Of a DNA stretch of 64,000 bases, positions 41,832 to 53,662 are shown one piece after another. How positions within the stretch are numbered: position 1 is the first letter of the stretch; each line of letters starts with the position of its first letter. The position numbers and the translations under genes were made by a program. Source of the stretch: Zymoseptoria tritici IPO323 (Eukaryota > Ascomycota > Dothideomycetes > Mycosphaerellales > Mycosphaerellaceae); the NCBI RefSeq assembly GCF_000219625.1, contig NC_018211.1, forward strand, positions 930,001 through 994,000. Reading direction: 5' to 3'. The notes beneath the pieces are model-generated. The model searched no databases and was not told the DNA's origin. It worked only from the letters and a program-made list of their open reading frames with translations.

Positions 41832-43732
41832 ATGGGTCTCGCTTTGAAGAAGCCTGAAGGCGAGCCGGGAGCGGCATGGCCTGCCATTGTGATCGGTCTG
41901 TTTGTTGCGTTCGGAGGAGTGCTCTTTGGCTATGATAGTGAGTGGATCAGAAAGTCGTCAGTACCCGTCCAAGAGGTCTGTACCTGACGCATGCATAGCT
42001 GGTATTATCAGTGGCATTCTTGCCATGAAGTACTGGATCAATTCATTCACCACTGGAGACAATACGGCCATCACAACCTCCGAGGACTCGCTCATCGTTT
42101 CGATTTTGTCCGTCCCTTTCATGATTAATGGCATTTGGGACCGTACTGACATAGAGCAGGTCCCTTGGTACCTTCCTCGGCGCTTTGCTGGCTGCTCCTG
42201 TTTCCGACTTCCTCGGTCGACGATGGGGAATCATCTCTTCCACCGCTTGCATATTCAATTTTGGAGTCATCCTGCAGACTATCTCTACTTCACAGCCGTT
42301 GTTCATCGCCGGCAGGTTCGTTGAAAACTTCCCTTGGGCAGGCCTTCTTTGCAAGCTGACTGAACGCCGCAGGTTTTTCGCTGGTCTCGGCGTTGGTTTG
42401 ATTTCTGCCATGATTCCTCTCTATCAGAGTGAGACTGCACCAAAGTGGATTCGTGGAACCATCGTTGGTGCCTACCAGCTAGCCATCACAATAGTAAGAC
42501 TATCCAAGTGGAAGAGGATGGACTAAAGACTGACACTGACAGGGACTCTTCCTCGCCGCCATTGTCAACTACTCCACCAAGGACCGTAACGACAGTGGCA
42601 GCTACCGCATTCCGATCGCTGTTCAGTTCCTGTGGGCTCTGATCATCTGTATTGGCCTGTTCTTCCTCCCAGAGACTCCAAGATTCCTCATCAAACAAGA
42701 CAAGTATGAGGCAGCGGCAAAAGCTCTGGCCAAGCTCCGCCGTCTGCCTCCGGATCATCCTGCAATCGTCGACGAATTGTCTGAAGTTGATGCCAACCAT
42801 CGATACGAACTCAGTATTGCGAAAGCATCCTATGGAGAATGCTTCAGAGGCACAGTCTTCAAGCGTTTGTTGACAGGCTGCTTGTTGCAAGCCTTGCAAC
42901 AGCTTAGTGGTGTGGTGAGCATAACATCGCCTCATGCAAGTGACACGGTGGACTGACAATAATAGAACTTCATATTTTACTACGGGACCAAGTATTTCGA
43001 GCGAGCGGGCTTCCAGTCTGGCGGTTTCACCATCCAAGTAATCACAAACTGCGTCAATGTCGGCTCTACGCTGCCCGGGCTTTACCTCGTTGAGAAACTT
43101 GGACGCCGCAACTTGCTCCTCTTCGGAGCCATCGGCATGACAATCAGCCAGTTCCTCGTCGCCATCGTGGGTGTAGCGACCGATCCGGACAATCTATCTG
43201 GACAACGTGCCGCGATCTCGTTCGTGTGCATCTACATCTTCTTCTTCGCTTGCTCCTGGGGTCCCGTTGCCTGGGTTGTGACAGGAGAACTGTTCCCGCT
43301 CAAAGTTCGAGCGAAGTGTCTTTCGATGACGACCGCCACGAATTGGCTATTCAACTTTGCTATTGCGTATGCGACGCCATACATGGTCAATGAGGACCGC
43401 GCAAATTTGGGATCGAAGGTGTTCTTCATCTGGGGTTCCTGCTGGTAAGTGTTGGTTTTACAGGATCTCGACGAGCAGCTCACTGACTTGTGTCTAGCTT
43501 CTTCTGCATCGCTTTTGTCTACTTCATGATCTACGAGACCAAGAACATGACCCTCGAGCAGGTAGACGAACTCTACACTCGTGTCAGCAAGGCTTGGAAG
43601 AGCCCTGGCTTCGTGCCGTCAGTGTCCTTCACAGATATCAGAGCCGGCGAGAAGGGACAGCGTGGTGAGAGTATCGTGGAGGCTGCGGAGCGGAAAGCCA
43701 GTATATCGACTCAGGAAGTCGTCAGATCCTGA
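41832..43732 (+). CDS. MFS sugar (hexose-type) transporter, seven exons (525 aa)
   Basis: Exons 41832-41937, 41999-42107, 42160-42315, 42373-42493, 42543-42914, 42966-43444 and 43498-43732; all phases agree. The second intron uses a GTCCGT donor, needed to give S-I-L-S-L-G-T-F. Sugar-porter marks: G-x-L-F-G-Y-D in helix 1, D-F-L-G-R-R-W-G, Y-Q-S-E-x-A-P-K-W-I-R-G, P-E-T-P-R-F-L, Q-Q-L-S-G-V-N-F-I-F-Y-Y-G, L-G-R-R-N-L-L-L, and W-x-x-T-G-E-L-F-P-L-K-V-R-A-K. It imports a monosaccharide at the plasma membrane; the exact substrate is not readable from sequence. Twelve helices are present and the length is normal. A cytosolic tail of about 60 residues contains K-A-W-K-S-P-G-F. Confidence 0.92.
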
Positions 43733-43914
43733 TCGAATGATCGAACTCGACAATTACGAGTCGGTATTGGCGGCGTATCAGGGTTGCTCACCGCAGCAGC
43801 AGACATGTCTCATAAGATTCATTTGAGCTCCACTTTAGCTTCTTATCACAGGCACCAAACTATTGCAGGAAGGTCTCTTGATAACTTTTCTGCTTTCCTG
43901 GATGAACAGCATTT

Positions 43915-44699
43915 TCATTGCTTGCCATTCGTCTCTGAAGGCGCCACTTCGGCCTCTTCCCCATTTGCCATCGCCCGATTCCCACTCGCATTGCCCTCCA
44001 ACCCGACCAACATCTTCGGATCACCAGGCACCACCATCTCAAATAAGCTCTCCGGCCTCACCACTGCATATTGATAGTATCCACACCTCGCGATCGGCAT
44101 AGCTTTCCCTAGGTCAACCAACCCATCCGTCAAAATCCTCTCATCGATATGAACACCGATCACTCGCCCAATAACAACGTCGACCGTACCCATCGGCGGA
44201 TTACCAGGCAGTCGTATCGTCGAGTGATACTTGCACTCGAACTTGATAGGCGACGCTTTCACCATTGGAACGTTGATGAGACTAGCTTCCTCCTTCTCCA
44301 GTCCGATCTTCTCGAACTCGTCAACGTCCGGAGATAAATACTCGGCCGAAGCATTGACCGCTTCCCGCAAGTCCCAAGTCGCCATATTCCAGACGAACTC
44401 TCCTGAACTCTCAGCGTTGACCACGGTGTCCTTGCGGTTGCCGTCAAAGGTCTGGTTTGAAGAGAACATGACGTATGGAGGGTCGAAAGTGAGGTTGTTG
44501 AATTGTGAATATGGAGCGAGATTGTCCACGCCTGTTCTTGAGCGAGTCGCTATCCAGCCGATTGGTCGTGGAGTGACGCAAGACTAGGATATATTAGGCT
44601 CGTTTTATCTTAGGGTTGTTGTGAGGATGTTGTGGAGATCACCTTGAATGGATCTCGGGGCAGACCGTGGCTGGTCGAACCCGGCTCGTAGAAGACCAT
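43915..44699 (-). CDS. Flavin reductase-like FMN-binding protein (241 aa)
   Basis: Exons 44699-44643 and 44583-43915, intron 59 nt with a CTAG end. The product opens M-V-F-Y-E-P-G-x-x-x-H-G-L-P-x-D-P-F-K followed by the P-R-P-I-G-W-I-A-T-R-S and N-L-A-P-Y-S-Q-F-N-N motifs of the flavin reductase-like split-barrel family, then P-P-Y-V-M-F-S and F-V-W-N-M-A. Such proteins bind FMN and reduce flavin or act in aromatic degradation; the substrate is unknown. The last 25 residues are Glu/Ala-rich and unconserved. No obvious operon-like partner; the neighbour at 45139 is a damaged dehydrogenase on the other strand. Confidence 0.88.
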
Positions 44700-45138
44700 G
44701 GTCGTGGACTCTTCGCGTTCTTTTAAAGCTGTCTAGATGCTGAATTTTTGGTAGATTTTGGCTATTGGTGCTTCAAAGTAAAAGGCATTGAGTGCTCAAG
44801 TAGGAGTAGGAGATGCTCCGCACTCGGACTGCCGAAGCCAGTGCCGGGGACCGGCTTCTACGGTGTCGAAGAGCCGACGACACGGCATAACACGGCATGT
44901 CTCTTAACAATAGAGGGTATGCGAAATGGTCTCAACCCAGTCATTACTTCCTCGTCGTCAGGCTCCAATAACGGCTCATCATGAGCCAGCGTCGAGGCTC
45001 AACGGCGATAGCGTGCTAAGACCGCAAACAGTTCCACACCGCCGACGATATCACAAAGTGCTATATAGACGACCCTGTGCTGCTACGACTTCACGGTAGC
45101 ATCTGCCGATTCCCTAGTCGATCATTTCCACTGCCACC

Positions 45139-46216
45139 ATGTTTCAACGCTTCGACGTGAACACCAAAGGCACCGACCTCGCCCAAGACCTGGCACCGTA
45201 TATCGCGGGAAAGACATTGCTAATCACGGGCGTGTCTCCCGGCGGACTTGGAGCGTTCTTCGCAGAAACAATCTCGTCTCTGGAACAGGGCCTGAAGCTA
45301 TTGATCCTAGCTGGTCGCAGTCTTTCCAAGCTGAAAGAAACTCAAGACAAGACTCAAAAGTGGAGGTCCGACCTCTCGTGCTGGATCTCCAATCATTCGA
45401 CTCAGTCCGCGCCGCTGCGAAAGAGGTCATTGCCCAGACAGAGCACATCGATGTGCTCGTGAACAATGCGGGCGTCATGGCACCGCCGTACTCCAAGACA
45501 ATTGACGGCTTTGAGTCGACATTTCAGACAAATCACTTGTCCCACTTCCTGTTCACGAATCTAATCATGGAGAAGCTCATGTCCGCTCCTGAACCGAGAG
45601 TAGTAGTAGTCAGTAGCGATGGCTATCGACTCGGCCATGTTCGATACAATGACTACAACTTCCACGTGAGACTGTACAAATCTTAGTGGATTCCTGCAAC
45701 TGACAGCTCCTTAGGACGGCGAGAGCTATAATCCATGGTTAGCATACGGCCAATCAAAGAGTGCAAACCATCTCTTCGCTCGCGAGCTCGCTGTGCGACT
45801 CGACTCGAGAGGTCTGACAGCCGTTGGGATTCATTCTGGCGTCATCATAAGCAGTATAACTCGGGAGTGCACACGAGAGACGAACTGATGGCCAGCTTGA
45901 CAAGACGCGACATCGAAGTCGGTGCTCCGCAAGCTTGGGCTGGATTGGATGTCATCGGTGAAGACCAGGGGATCGCCACGCACGTCTTTGCTGCGTTCTC
46001 GCCCGAGGTGAAAGGTAAGTTGAACTCTTCGCTTTTGTGGATCTGCTCCGGACCGGCAACTGACGAGATGTAGAATTCAACGGTGGCTACCTTGAGAAGC
46101 TGCAACAGGTGCCGTTTCCAGATGAGAGCATATACCCGTGGGCGATCGGCGAGCTTGAGCAGCGAAGATGCTGGAAGTTAAGTGAGGAGCTTGTGGGTCG
46201 GGTCTTTAAGTACTGA
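45139..46216 (+). pseudogene. Short-chain dehydrogenase gene with two frameshifts
   Basis: Clear SDR sequence runs through three frames. Segment 1 (from 45139) has the cofactor motif T-G-V-S-P-G-G-L-G. It passes into another frame near 45350-45362, where about six residues expected before V-R-P-L-V-L-D-L are missing. Segment 2 has V-N-N-A-G-V-M-A-P-P and R-V-V-V-V-S-S-D-G-Y, an intron 45666-45714, then catalytic Y-G-Q-S-K and G-I-H-S-G-V-I. A second frame change lies near 45850-45880, after which R-R-D-I-E-V-G-A-P-Q-A-W continues, with an intron 46016-46074 and a normal C-terminus ending at 46216. No intron can explain the frame changes, so it is a pseudogene or contains sequence errors. Substrate unknown. 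Confidence 0.75.
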
Positions 46217-46534
46217 ATGTTGGGATGGAAGGCGAGAGAGATGAATAGCTGATGCGAAAGAGCTTACAAAGTACATTCTGTAGTCCTGTAGACGTTTCCG
46301 CAGACTCAAGTGTTCTCCATCGCTCCTTGAGAGCTCTCGTGGCGTGACGGATGTAAGCATCCATGTGGCGCTTTTTCCAAGGCTTTAGCTGATTACAGTC
46401 GTTAGAGCCTCTGTACTCCTAATTCTGCTGTTCTGTCGAGTGCATTTGCCAACAGGTCACAGCTTTCCATGCCCCAAGCTCGCCGCTTGCTACTGTCGTC
46501 AACATCTTTTAGTGGTCTGCTTTCTGTTCTTGCT

Positions 46535-47930
46535 TCATTCGAGAGGCGCTGCTGCGGTACCGTTGCTCATACCCATGCCCATATTCATCGACATATCTGG
46601 TAGCGCCGGCATTTGCCCGTTCATGGACATGTCGCCCACCGCAGGCATACCCATCGGCATCGGTTGTAGCGCATCGAAAGCGAGCTCCGGTGGCACACTG
46701 AACAGGCAATAGATCCTACCATCGAGACTGTCGCCGTCGAAGAGTGCGAAGTTCTGGATCGGTTGCTCGCGCTTGCCCAGAACGTTGATCACATCCTCGC
46801 TGAGGCGGCCGCCGACAAAGGCCGCGGTCGGTGTGATCTCGGAACCGATATTCTGCATGAAGCTACGGAGAAAGTCGGCACGAAGAGTCTCTTGTGGCAG
46901 TTGAAGTTCGCGCAGCTTCGTGGTAGCGAGTGTGGTGAACGAGACGATATCCTGTTGACTGGCCTCGGGAAATTTGCCGAAGGTACGTTGAAAGTCGAAG
47001 AGTGCGCGCAGGCAAGGGAGCAAAGCAGGCACAGCTTTGAGCTTGCGGCGATTGCCCAGGATATCCGGAGGCAGCGGCGAAGAGTTGGCCAGGATGAGCG
47101 GGCAGTAAACCTCTTGCTTCTTGACGATCTCGGTGTTCTTACCGTTGTTCTCCTTTCTCTCGGTGACGCCGATGACGGAACGGGTCAACGTCTCAGCAGC
47201 GATTGCGGTCGGCACGTTGGACTTCTCCCGCTCGATGACGAACTCGTGGCCCACCAGATCGGAGAAGATGTATCCGTAGAAACCATGAATGCCAGCAGCG
47301 TAGAATGGTCTGCTCGCCACACGAGCTGCGGTATTGATCAGGGAGAGAGTCATCATATCGTGATCGCATGCTATTATGCAGTCGAATGGAGCGTAGTATG
47401 TTTCCGTTTGAGTGAGGAGTTGCTGTAAGCTGCCACCGGACTTGACGGTCACTCGAGGATTGAGCTCTTGTATTCTCGGGATGGCCGACGCGGCGCGCTG
47501 TCAGGATGTTAGAGTTGTTTCCTCCATTACACGCACGTCGACTTACCGGCTTGCCGACATCTTCTTCGCGAAGAAAGTACTGTGCTCCGAGATCCTCTTC
47601 GGTGACTGGGTCTTCGTCGATAATCGTGAGCGAGCTGACTCCAGCAAGCGTGAGGTTCTTTGCGATCTCAGTGCCGAGCGCACGAAGCGACACCAAAAGA
47701 ATGTTGGCGGAGCGAATGCGCTGTTGCGCTTCAGCTCCCCAGAGACGAATCTGGCGGTCGTATTGGGCCATCTCATCGGCGCTCAGTCCGGGTGCCATCG
47801 TGGTCGTGTCGCTAGTGGAAATTCCGTTGGTCGCGGGTGGAAGAGAGTTTGTGTTGTCGCCGTGGGTGCCATTGGCGCCGTTCGATGGCTCGACCGTAGG
47901 CACATCGACGTGCTCTGTGGGTGCCGACAT
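46535..47930 (-). CDS. AOS1: SUMO-activating enzyme E1 subunit Aos1/Sae1 (448 aa)
   Basis: Exons 47930-47547 and 47497-46535, intron 49 nt. A polar N-terminal extension of about 50 residues precedes the ThiF-type fold: Y-D-R-Q-I-R-L-W-G-A-E-A-Q-Q-R-I-R, then the nucleotide-binding A-L-G-T-E-I-A-K-N-L and D-E-D-P-V-T-E-E-D-L-G-A-Q-Y-F-L. As in Sae1, no catalytic cysteine is expected, since that sits in the Uba2 partner. The C-terminus contains L-G-K-R-E-Q-P-I-Q-N-F-x-L-F-D-G and ends in a Met/Gly/Pro-rich low-complexity tail of about 40 residues. It adenylates SUMO with Uba2 in the nucleus. The start is the second ATG in the open frame, at the first point with family-like composition. Confidence 0.9.
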
Positions 47931-48646
47931 TCTTGTACTGAAAGAGCGGTCGCTCTTGCCGTGGACCACGTTTGTCGCTGTCACAAGCGAAGTAAATCCG
48001 AAGTGAATGAAAAGGAGGAACTGGCTCGGCTTGAAGGTTTTGTTGGCGAGTCGCGAAGATGATATGCTTCGCCGACGACGTTATGCAAGCTCTGGCGCAG
48101 GCTTGATGTTTCGATGTTGCGTTCCACAGGCAGAATGATGTTGGTGAAGAAGAGAGGTTCCTGTTCGTGAACTTCTTGAAGATCGCACTGGCCAATCCCT
48201 GCATGTCGGTTCGGACGCTCCCGTTACCGCTAGCGGCGCCGGCGACGACTCCATCGCATGCAAGCCCCCCACATTGCGCTTCATGCTTAATGCCTCTCAC
48301 ATGATCATTACAAGTCGCGATACAGCCCGTCTTTGATCCTTCATTCCCTCTCACAAGACTGAGCTATATTTCAGACTCGACATTCATACTGCACTACTTT
48401 ATTCCCCCGACCACCTAGCAGATCGTAGGGAAAGACGGCAGCATCGATATGCCAGACCCTCGGCTGCTTCGTGCACTGCGTGTATGTTCCCAAGGACATT
48501 CACGTGCCACGCGCGGCCATCGTCAGACTGTCAGCTGACATAGCCGACAGTACGGACTGTACGATGAGCCACCAGCGTCTACCGGGTCGTCAACACCGCA
48601 TACTCGCCGCCGTCGCCTCCAGCAAGCCTTGAGAGCCACCGCAGAT
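47931..48646. other. Divergent intergenic region
   Basis: About 700 bases between AOS1 and the orphan gene at 48647. No gene supported. Confidence 0.5.
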
Positions 48647-50147
48647 ATGGCGGCCAATGATCTCGCGGAGATGGGAGCCTCAACGCATCCGTCACGACGA
48701 GCACTTATCGAACCGCTTCAGCGACGTCGCCAGCGTTCGCCGAGTGCAGAGCTACAGGACGAGCAAGCAGAAGAGGACAACAGGCGGCGGAGGTCTAAGC
48801 GGAGAAGGCTGGAATATGACCATTCCCCGACACCACAACTACCCATCAAGTACGGCCATTACGGTCAAGTAGAAGCTGGAAGATTGAAGTTGAACATAAT
48901 CAGTTGCGATGGTGGCGAGCACAGAGATCCACGCCATCCAAGTACCTACCTGGGGGCGCAGAACTTGCTCCGGCACGACAAGAGCGTGTACTGTTCTGAT
49001 AGACCAAGCAGCGGCATAGTATTTCGGCATGCGGACGACACACCGTTTTGTCTCGAAAAGCTGCAGTAAATAAATCACTCCTGTTTTCCTTTCTTTTTCC
49101 TTCCGCTGACGACGGTGTAGCATCGTTTCTCCTGAGCATGGTTTCTCTGCACCGTACATCTCTTCCATTCTCAACTTACGCTGACACTGACTGACACGTT
49201 TCAGCGTCCGTGAAGGAATCGTTTACGTTGCCATGACTCTGGCGGATTTGCAAAAGTATATGGATCCGCCACAACACGCCAGGCTCCACGGCATTCATAC
49301 GCCTCCTTACGGTCGGCGCCGAAGCTTTCGTCAGTCACCAGAGCTTCTGACCTTCGCCGATGCACTTCGGGACCCGACCTTGAACGATGCTGCTGATGCT
49401 CAAAATGATGAACATTCTTTCCAACCCTTTGGCATGGTCGAAGATGCCTACAGTGGAAGCAGATTCAGCTTTGACCGTTACGACTCAGAGGCGCATTGCG
49501 AAGGCACCTCATCCGCCGAACCCGACGACATCATTGTCTCTGCCGAGAGCAGTACCTTTCCCGTGACTCTCCTCAGCGACGAAGAAGCAGGACCAGAGGA
49601 CAACTCCACGCAAGAAGTGCTCGACTTCCGGCTGCAACGACTGCACAACATGCGGCGTCGGCTAGAGATGCAAAGCATAGAACGCGAACGAGAGCGAGAT
49701 CGTGAACGCGACGAGCGCTGGACAGGCGTCAATGCTACACGACTCGGCCAAGGCGGTGACCGAAGTTCCTCGTGGGGTCTACGGCACTTGGACGCCATGA
49801 TGGCCCGCTCTCGCATGGAGGACTCACCACAACGAGACGAAGCAGGTCATGATGGCCAGCATGATCTATACACCTATCATCAAAATTCACAATCTTACTA
49901 CTCGAAGCGTGGCCAACCGGAGGAGACTGAGTACTACGATGATGGCATCTTGGATCCAAAGGTCACTCGAGCGCGCTTTCGCATCCGCGAGGGAAAGTGC
50001 AAGATCGCCATCAAGTTCGAACCTGCCGTATCTGGGAGATTCATTCTGATCAAGCTCTGGGCGCATCGGTCGAACGTCGACGTGCAGAGCGTTATTGCGA
50101 AGGGCTACGGCGGGTCAAGATTCTTTCCGGCGGTCGAGTTCCGATGA
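48647..50147 (+). CDS. Conserved-looking orphan protein with 33-nt micro-exon (464 aa)
   Basis: Exons 48647-49065, 49121-49153 and 49205-50147. The micro-exon encodes H-I-V-S-P-E-H-G-F-S-A and restores a continuous F-C-L-E-K-L-H-I-V ... V-R-E-G-I-V-Y-V-A-M-T segment; both flanking introns have good GT-AG signals with CTGAC branch sites. The first 70 residues are basic with a bipartite R-R-R-R-S-K-R-R-R nuclear signal. A charged Arg/Glu/Asp stretch lies near residues 310-330. The C-terminal 65 residues are compact (A-I-K-F-E-P-x-V-S-G-R-F-I-L-I-K-L-W), a beta-rich pattern recalling discoidin-like folds. Probably nuclear; function not recognised. Confidence 0.8.
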
Positions 50148-50389
50148 CACGTGCCATGCAGCCATGACGAGTGAGTAAGGCGAGCGTCAATGACTTTTGT
50201 GATCCACAGTAGGCGATCAAGTTCGGTCTGACGAACCCAATCGTTGAAGGCTACAAAATAAAAACTCGCTCACGTCCTTTACACCCATTTCAGCTCTCAC
50301 TTCTGTCTTTCAGCATCGTTTATCACCACGTTCTCCTCGCTCGACTTTGACCACAGAACAGACTTGATCTGCGCAGCTTCCATCCGCAA

Positions 50390-50639
50390 TCAATGCAGAG
50401 CCGCGTTCTCTTCACTGGGTGTAGTGGCTGGCGTGCTCTTCTCAGACGTTGCCGTAACGTTGGTAATCTTCTGGACTCAAGTCAGCAGGATCTCAATGTT
50501 CCCAGGATGCGGGTCAACGTACGCCGTCGTCATGCACCAAGTTGGGACCGTCCATGCCGATGCAAAAGTGCGATACGGGCTGGTGGGATTCGGAGTCGTC
50601 GGGAAAGCGAGATCCGCAGGTTTGGCAGAGAGTTGACAT
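50390..50639 (-). CDS. Small zinc-finger-like protein (65 aa)
   Basis: Exons 50639-50523 and 50470-50390; a 52-nt intron with GTACGT donor, CTGAC branch and CCAG acceptor, phase 0. Residues 5-26 read C-x2-C-x10-H-x4-H-x-C, a compact metal-site pattern. The C-terminal half is Ser/Thr/Pro-rich. A TATAAAG box lies about 70 bases upstream of the start. No family is recognised, and a metal-binding role is inference. Confidence 0.5.
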
Positions 50640-50847
50640 CTTTTGGAGCGATCTGGTGTGAAGCTCAATGTTCGTACGAACAGTCGTGCGAGTTTGTGAT
50701 GGTCCAGCTTTATACACAGAGTCACCGACATGCACGTCAGATCCATGCAGAGATGGACGCACTTATGGTGTGACATGCCGTAAGATCAAGACGCACGGTC
50801 AGCAAAGCATCTACTCCGCCCCTCTTCTCTCTCCCGGTGCCGCTATT

Positions 50848-52486
50848 CTATGGAGACGGGTTATACGTGCCCTTCCCAGAGCAAATCGCTTCAACGTCAT
50901 GCGCTCCAAGTTGCTGCACGGCCTTGCCGTCAGCTCCGAATCTCAGCACAGTGCCACCATTCTCGGCCTTGGGATCGTACGCCGGCCAACTGGATTTCGT
51001 CAATCCATGCCAAGGGTCCCGAGCAAACGCCAATAGCAGATCTTCCATTGTCTCACTGGTCTCGATCTCCAGCGGCGAAGATGACCCCACGCCGTCGGCA
51101 TAAGTCCCAAAAAGCATGGTCAGATCGCTAGCGTGATATGCTCCCATCCCTACACGGCGGAGGTAAGCATACGGGACATTAGACAAGACCTAGTCGATAC
51201 GAAGTGTACTCACAAGGCAAAGGGCTCTGATTCGTCCAATTTCCAGCATATTGATACCTGTACGTTGGCAGCCCGAGGCCCTTCCTGAGAGCCGCGGACT
51301 TCGCCGCACCGCAAAGAAAGCTGACGGTGCGATCATTCGCGGCTGTTTGATTCACGCCTTGCAGTGGATGATCCGGGTCAAAGGTCGCGAGAGTCCCACC
51401 CTCGTTCGCAGTAGATGAGAAGATCGTGGGCACTCTGGCTAACAGACCTTGTTGGTATCGCTCAGTGTAAGTTGAGAACACAATCTTGTCGTCCGTCTCC
51501 GTGCCGAATTTGATCGAAGGCTTCTGGCCGCTGCTCTGATACCGCCCTATGAAGGTGATGATTTTGTTGTAGTCCACGTTCTGCATGCAGACCAGCTCTG
51601 CCGTGGCATCGTTTGGGAAGTCGCAGCCGACACCCTTGGCCACCAGGGTGAATATGGCACGGGTGGTGTCTGATGCCGTCTGCGTGCCGACGTTCAGTAT
51701 GGTTACGGACTTTGCGAAGAATGCGCGTGCTATCGGATCTTGGTAGTAGGCGAAGTTGTGCAAGTCAGCCGATTGGGCGCCGGCAGAGTGTCCCCATATG
51801 GTGATCTTCGATGGGTCGCCGCCGAAGCAGGCAATGTTGTCCCGTACTCATCCCAGGCACAGACGTTGGGCAAGGAGACCGAGGTTCTGTCTTGAGACAG
51901 CTGCTCCGTTGGGGAAACCTAAGATGTTTGATCTATAGTTGATGGGGACCACGATATGGGACTGCGATCGAGACACCCAACGAGGTGGGAGCTGGGCCGG
52001 AATTAGCATGCCACCAGACTCGAAGCCGCCTCCAGTCCAGAACAGGACGACTGGCAAGTGCGAGTTTGGCGTTGCATTAGCCGGTGTCCAGATTGCTAAC
52101 TTGAGGTAGTCCTCGCTGGCGAACGGAGCCGAGATGCCTGCGGTAAGATTTGAAGCGCCCGAGTATGGCACAAATTGCGGAATCTCCTCCGTCCGAATGG
52201 ATCTCTTCGATGACACATACTGAGGGCAGAGTGGTGGGTATTTCGTTGCATCAATCTCTTCAGACGATCTTGGCACAGCTAAAGGAGGTTGTAAGCGATT
52301 CTTGCCTGCTGTATCTTGGCCGTAGGGAACTGAGAAAAACTCTCGCACGTTTGGATACGTGTGGTTGAGCTGGCCAGTGAAGATTCCCGTTGAGGTACGC
52401 ACAGCGAGAGCGTCCTTGTTCGTGGTTGAAGCTGCGGCGGTGAGTCCTAGGAAGCAGACCAGAAGGCGGCTCTGGAATGAAAACAT
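50848..52486 (-). pseudogene. Secreted type-B carboxylesterase with an internal stop codon
   Basis: Exons 52486-51214 and 51149-50848 with a 64-nt intron. Residues 1-19 form a signal peptide. The alpha/beta-hydrolase fold is complete: G-G-G-F oxyanion region, the G-H-S-A-G nucleophile elbow, N-E-G-G with the catalytic acid, and G-A-Y-H-A-S-D-L with the catalytic His. The only damage is an in-frame TGA at 51850-51848, at the place where the family has a Trp (normally L-E-W-V-R-D-N-I); here L-G-stop-V-R-D-N-I. Sequence beyond the stop stays in frame and conserved, so the change is recent, a sequencing error, or read through. An intact protein would be about 524 residues and hydrolyse esters outside the cell. 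Confidence 0.75.
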
Positions 52487-53662
52487 TCTTGAAGATGCTC
52501 GCCGATGGGCAGGTGCTTTGCTGTCTGAGGACTCTTCCTGTTCTGTCTGTTGTCCAAGCTGCGAGCTGAGTCGTGTTATTAACGGGCGAGACGGCTGCCA
52601 TTCACGACGTGCCCCGGCGGAAAGTACTGGCTGACCATACTGGCTGTGGTCCGGCTAAAGTTCGAGGCTGAATTTCCTTGTCGTTCCAATGTCGAGGCAG
52701 TCTCTCCGCGTGGCACGCCGGTTGGAGCCCGCAACCTCGATTTGCCCGGCCCATGAAGCGAATTTGCGCGAATCCGAGCCCGAGAAAATTGTCGATGCCT
52801 GTCTTGAGGAATCAGTGGGGTGAAACAGCACTAATGAACCCGAAAGCCCGCGCTAAGCACTGTCACATGCACATGCACAGAGCTGATGTTCTGTTCAGCC
52901 GAGCGGCAATCAGCAAATCCTGGATGCAACAGATCGAGGAGCGTCTTTCCCTGGAGGGATCAATGAGGCTAGCCAGGACAGCTCGAAAGCTCTCCTCCCT
53001 GTAGATCTGACTTTAGCCAGGCCAGATCGATTGTCGATCCGATGAATTTGGGGTCCTGATCACGGTTGATACGACTATTGATTTTTCCGATGAGTATGTC
53101 GACCACCGCTTGGGTAGTGATCGTGCGAGGTCGGCTGTGTGTAATCGGCCATCGACCTTCGGCGACAGCGTTGGGCAAGGTGGTTCGCCACGCGCGTCGT
53201 TGTCGTGGACAGGACAGCGAGATTGGCATTCGTCGTCTTGTGTCGACGAGTAATGACAGACCAGCACGTCTGTGTGCGCCAGGCTGAGAAACGCATTCCT
53301 TCAGGGCCGCGAACACACGCATCTTTTGGATCCCCGATCCCTTCCACGCAAATTCGTGCACAAGGTGAGTGCCGGATGTGGCTGAATGGTCAGAGCAGCT
53401 GGTGTCCGTCAGAAGAAGTGCCTCGTGTATCTGTTTGTGCACGTTTCCCTGTAGTTCATGCATATTTGGTCGTGTCTGGGCTTTGTTCGGAATATGTCAC
53501 CATCAGGCACAGGGACCTCCCTGTACATGCTGTAGCCATTAGGGTAAATGAGGCTGCCGAGATCTCGCCGTCTCGCGTGCATCAAAGCACGCCGCATAGA
53601 ATCGAGTGTCTATATATTGTGAGCATTTCTGTCGAAATGGAAGTCCACACCTTACCGACAGC
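52487..53662. other. Divergent intergenic region
   Basis: About 1.2 kb with only overlapping short ORFs. A TATATATT element at about 53611, some 50 bases before 53663, is a probable TATA box of the Asp-box gene. Confidence 0.5.

Noticed and set aside
51848..51850. Selenocysteine or programmed read-through in the esterase
   Set aside because: The position is a Trp in the family, and the sequence after the TGA is not the known read-through context.
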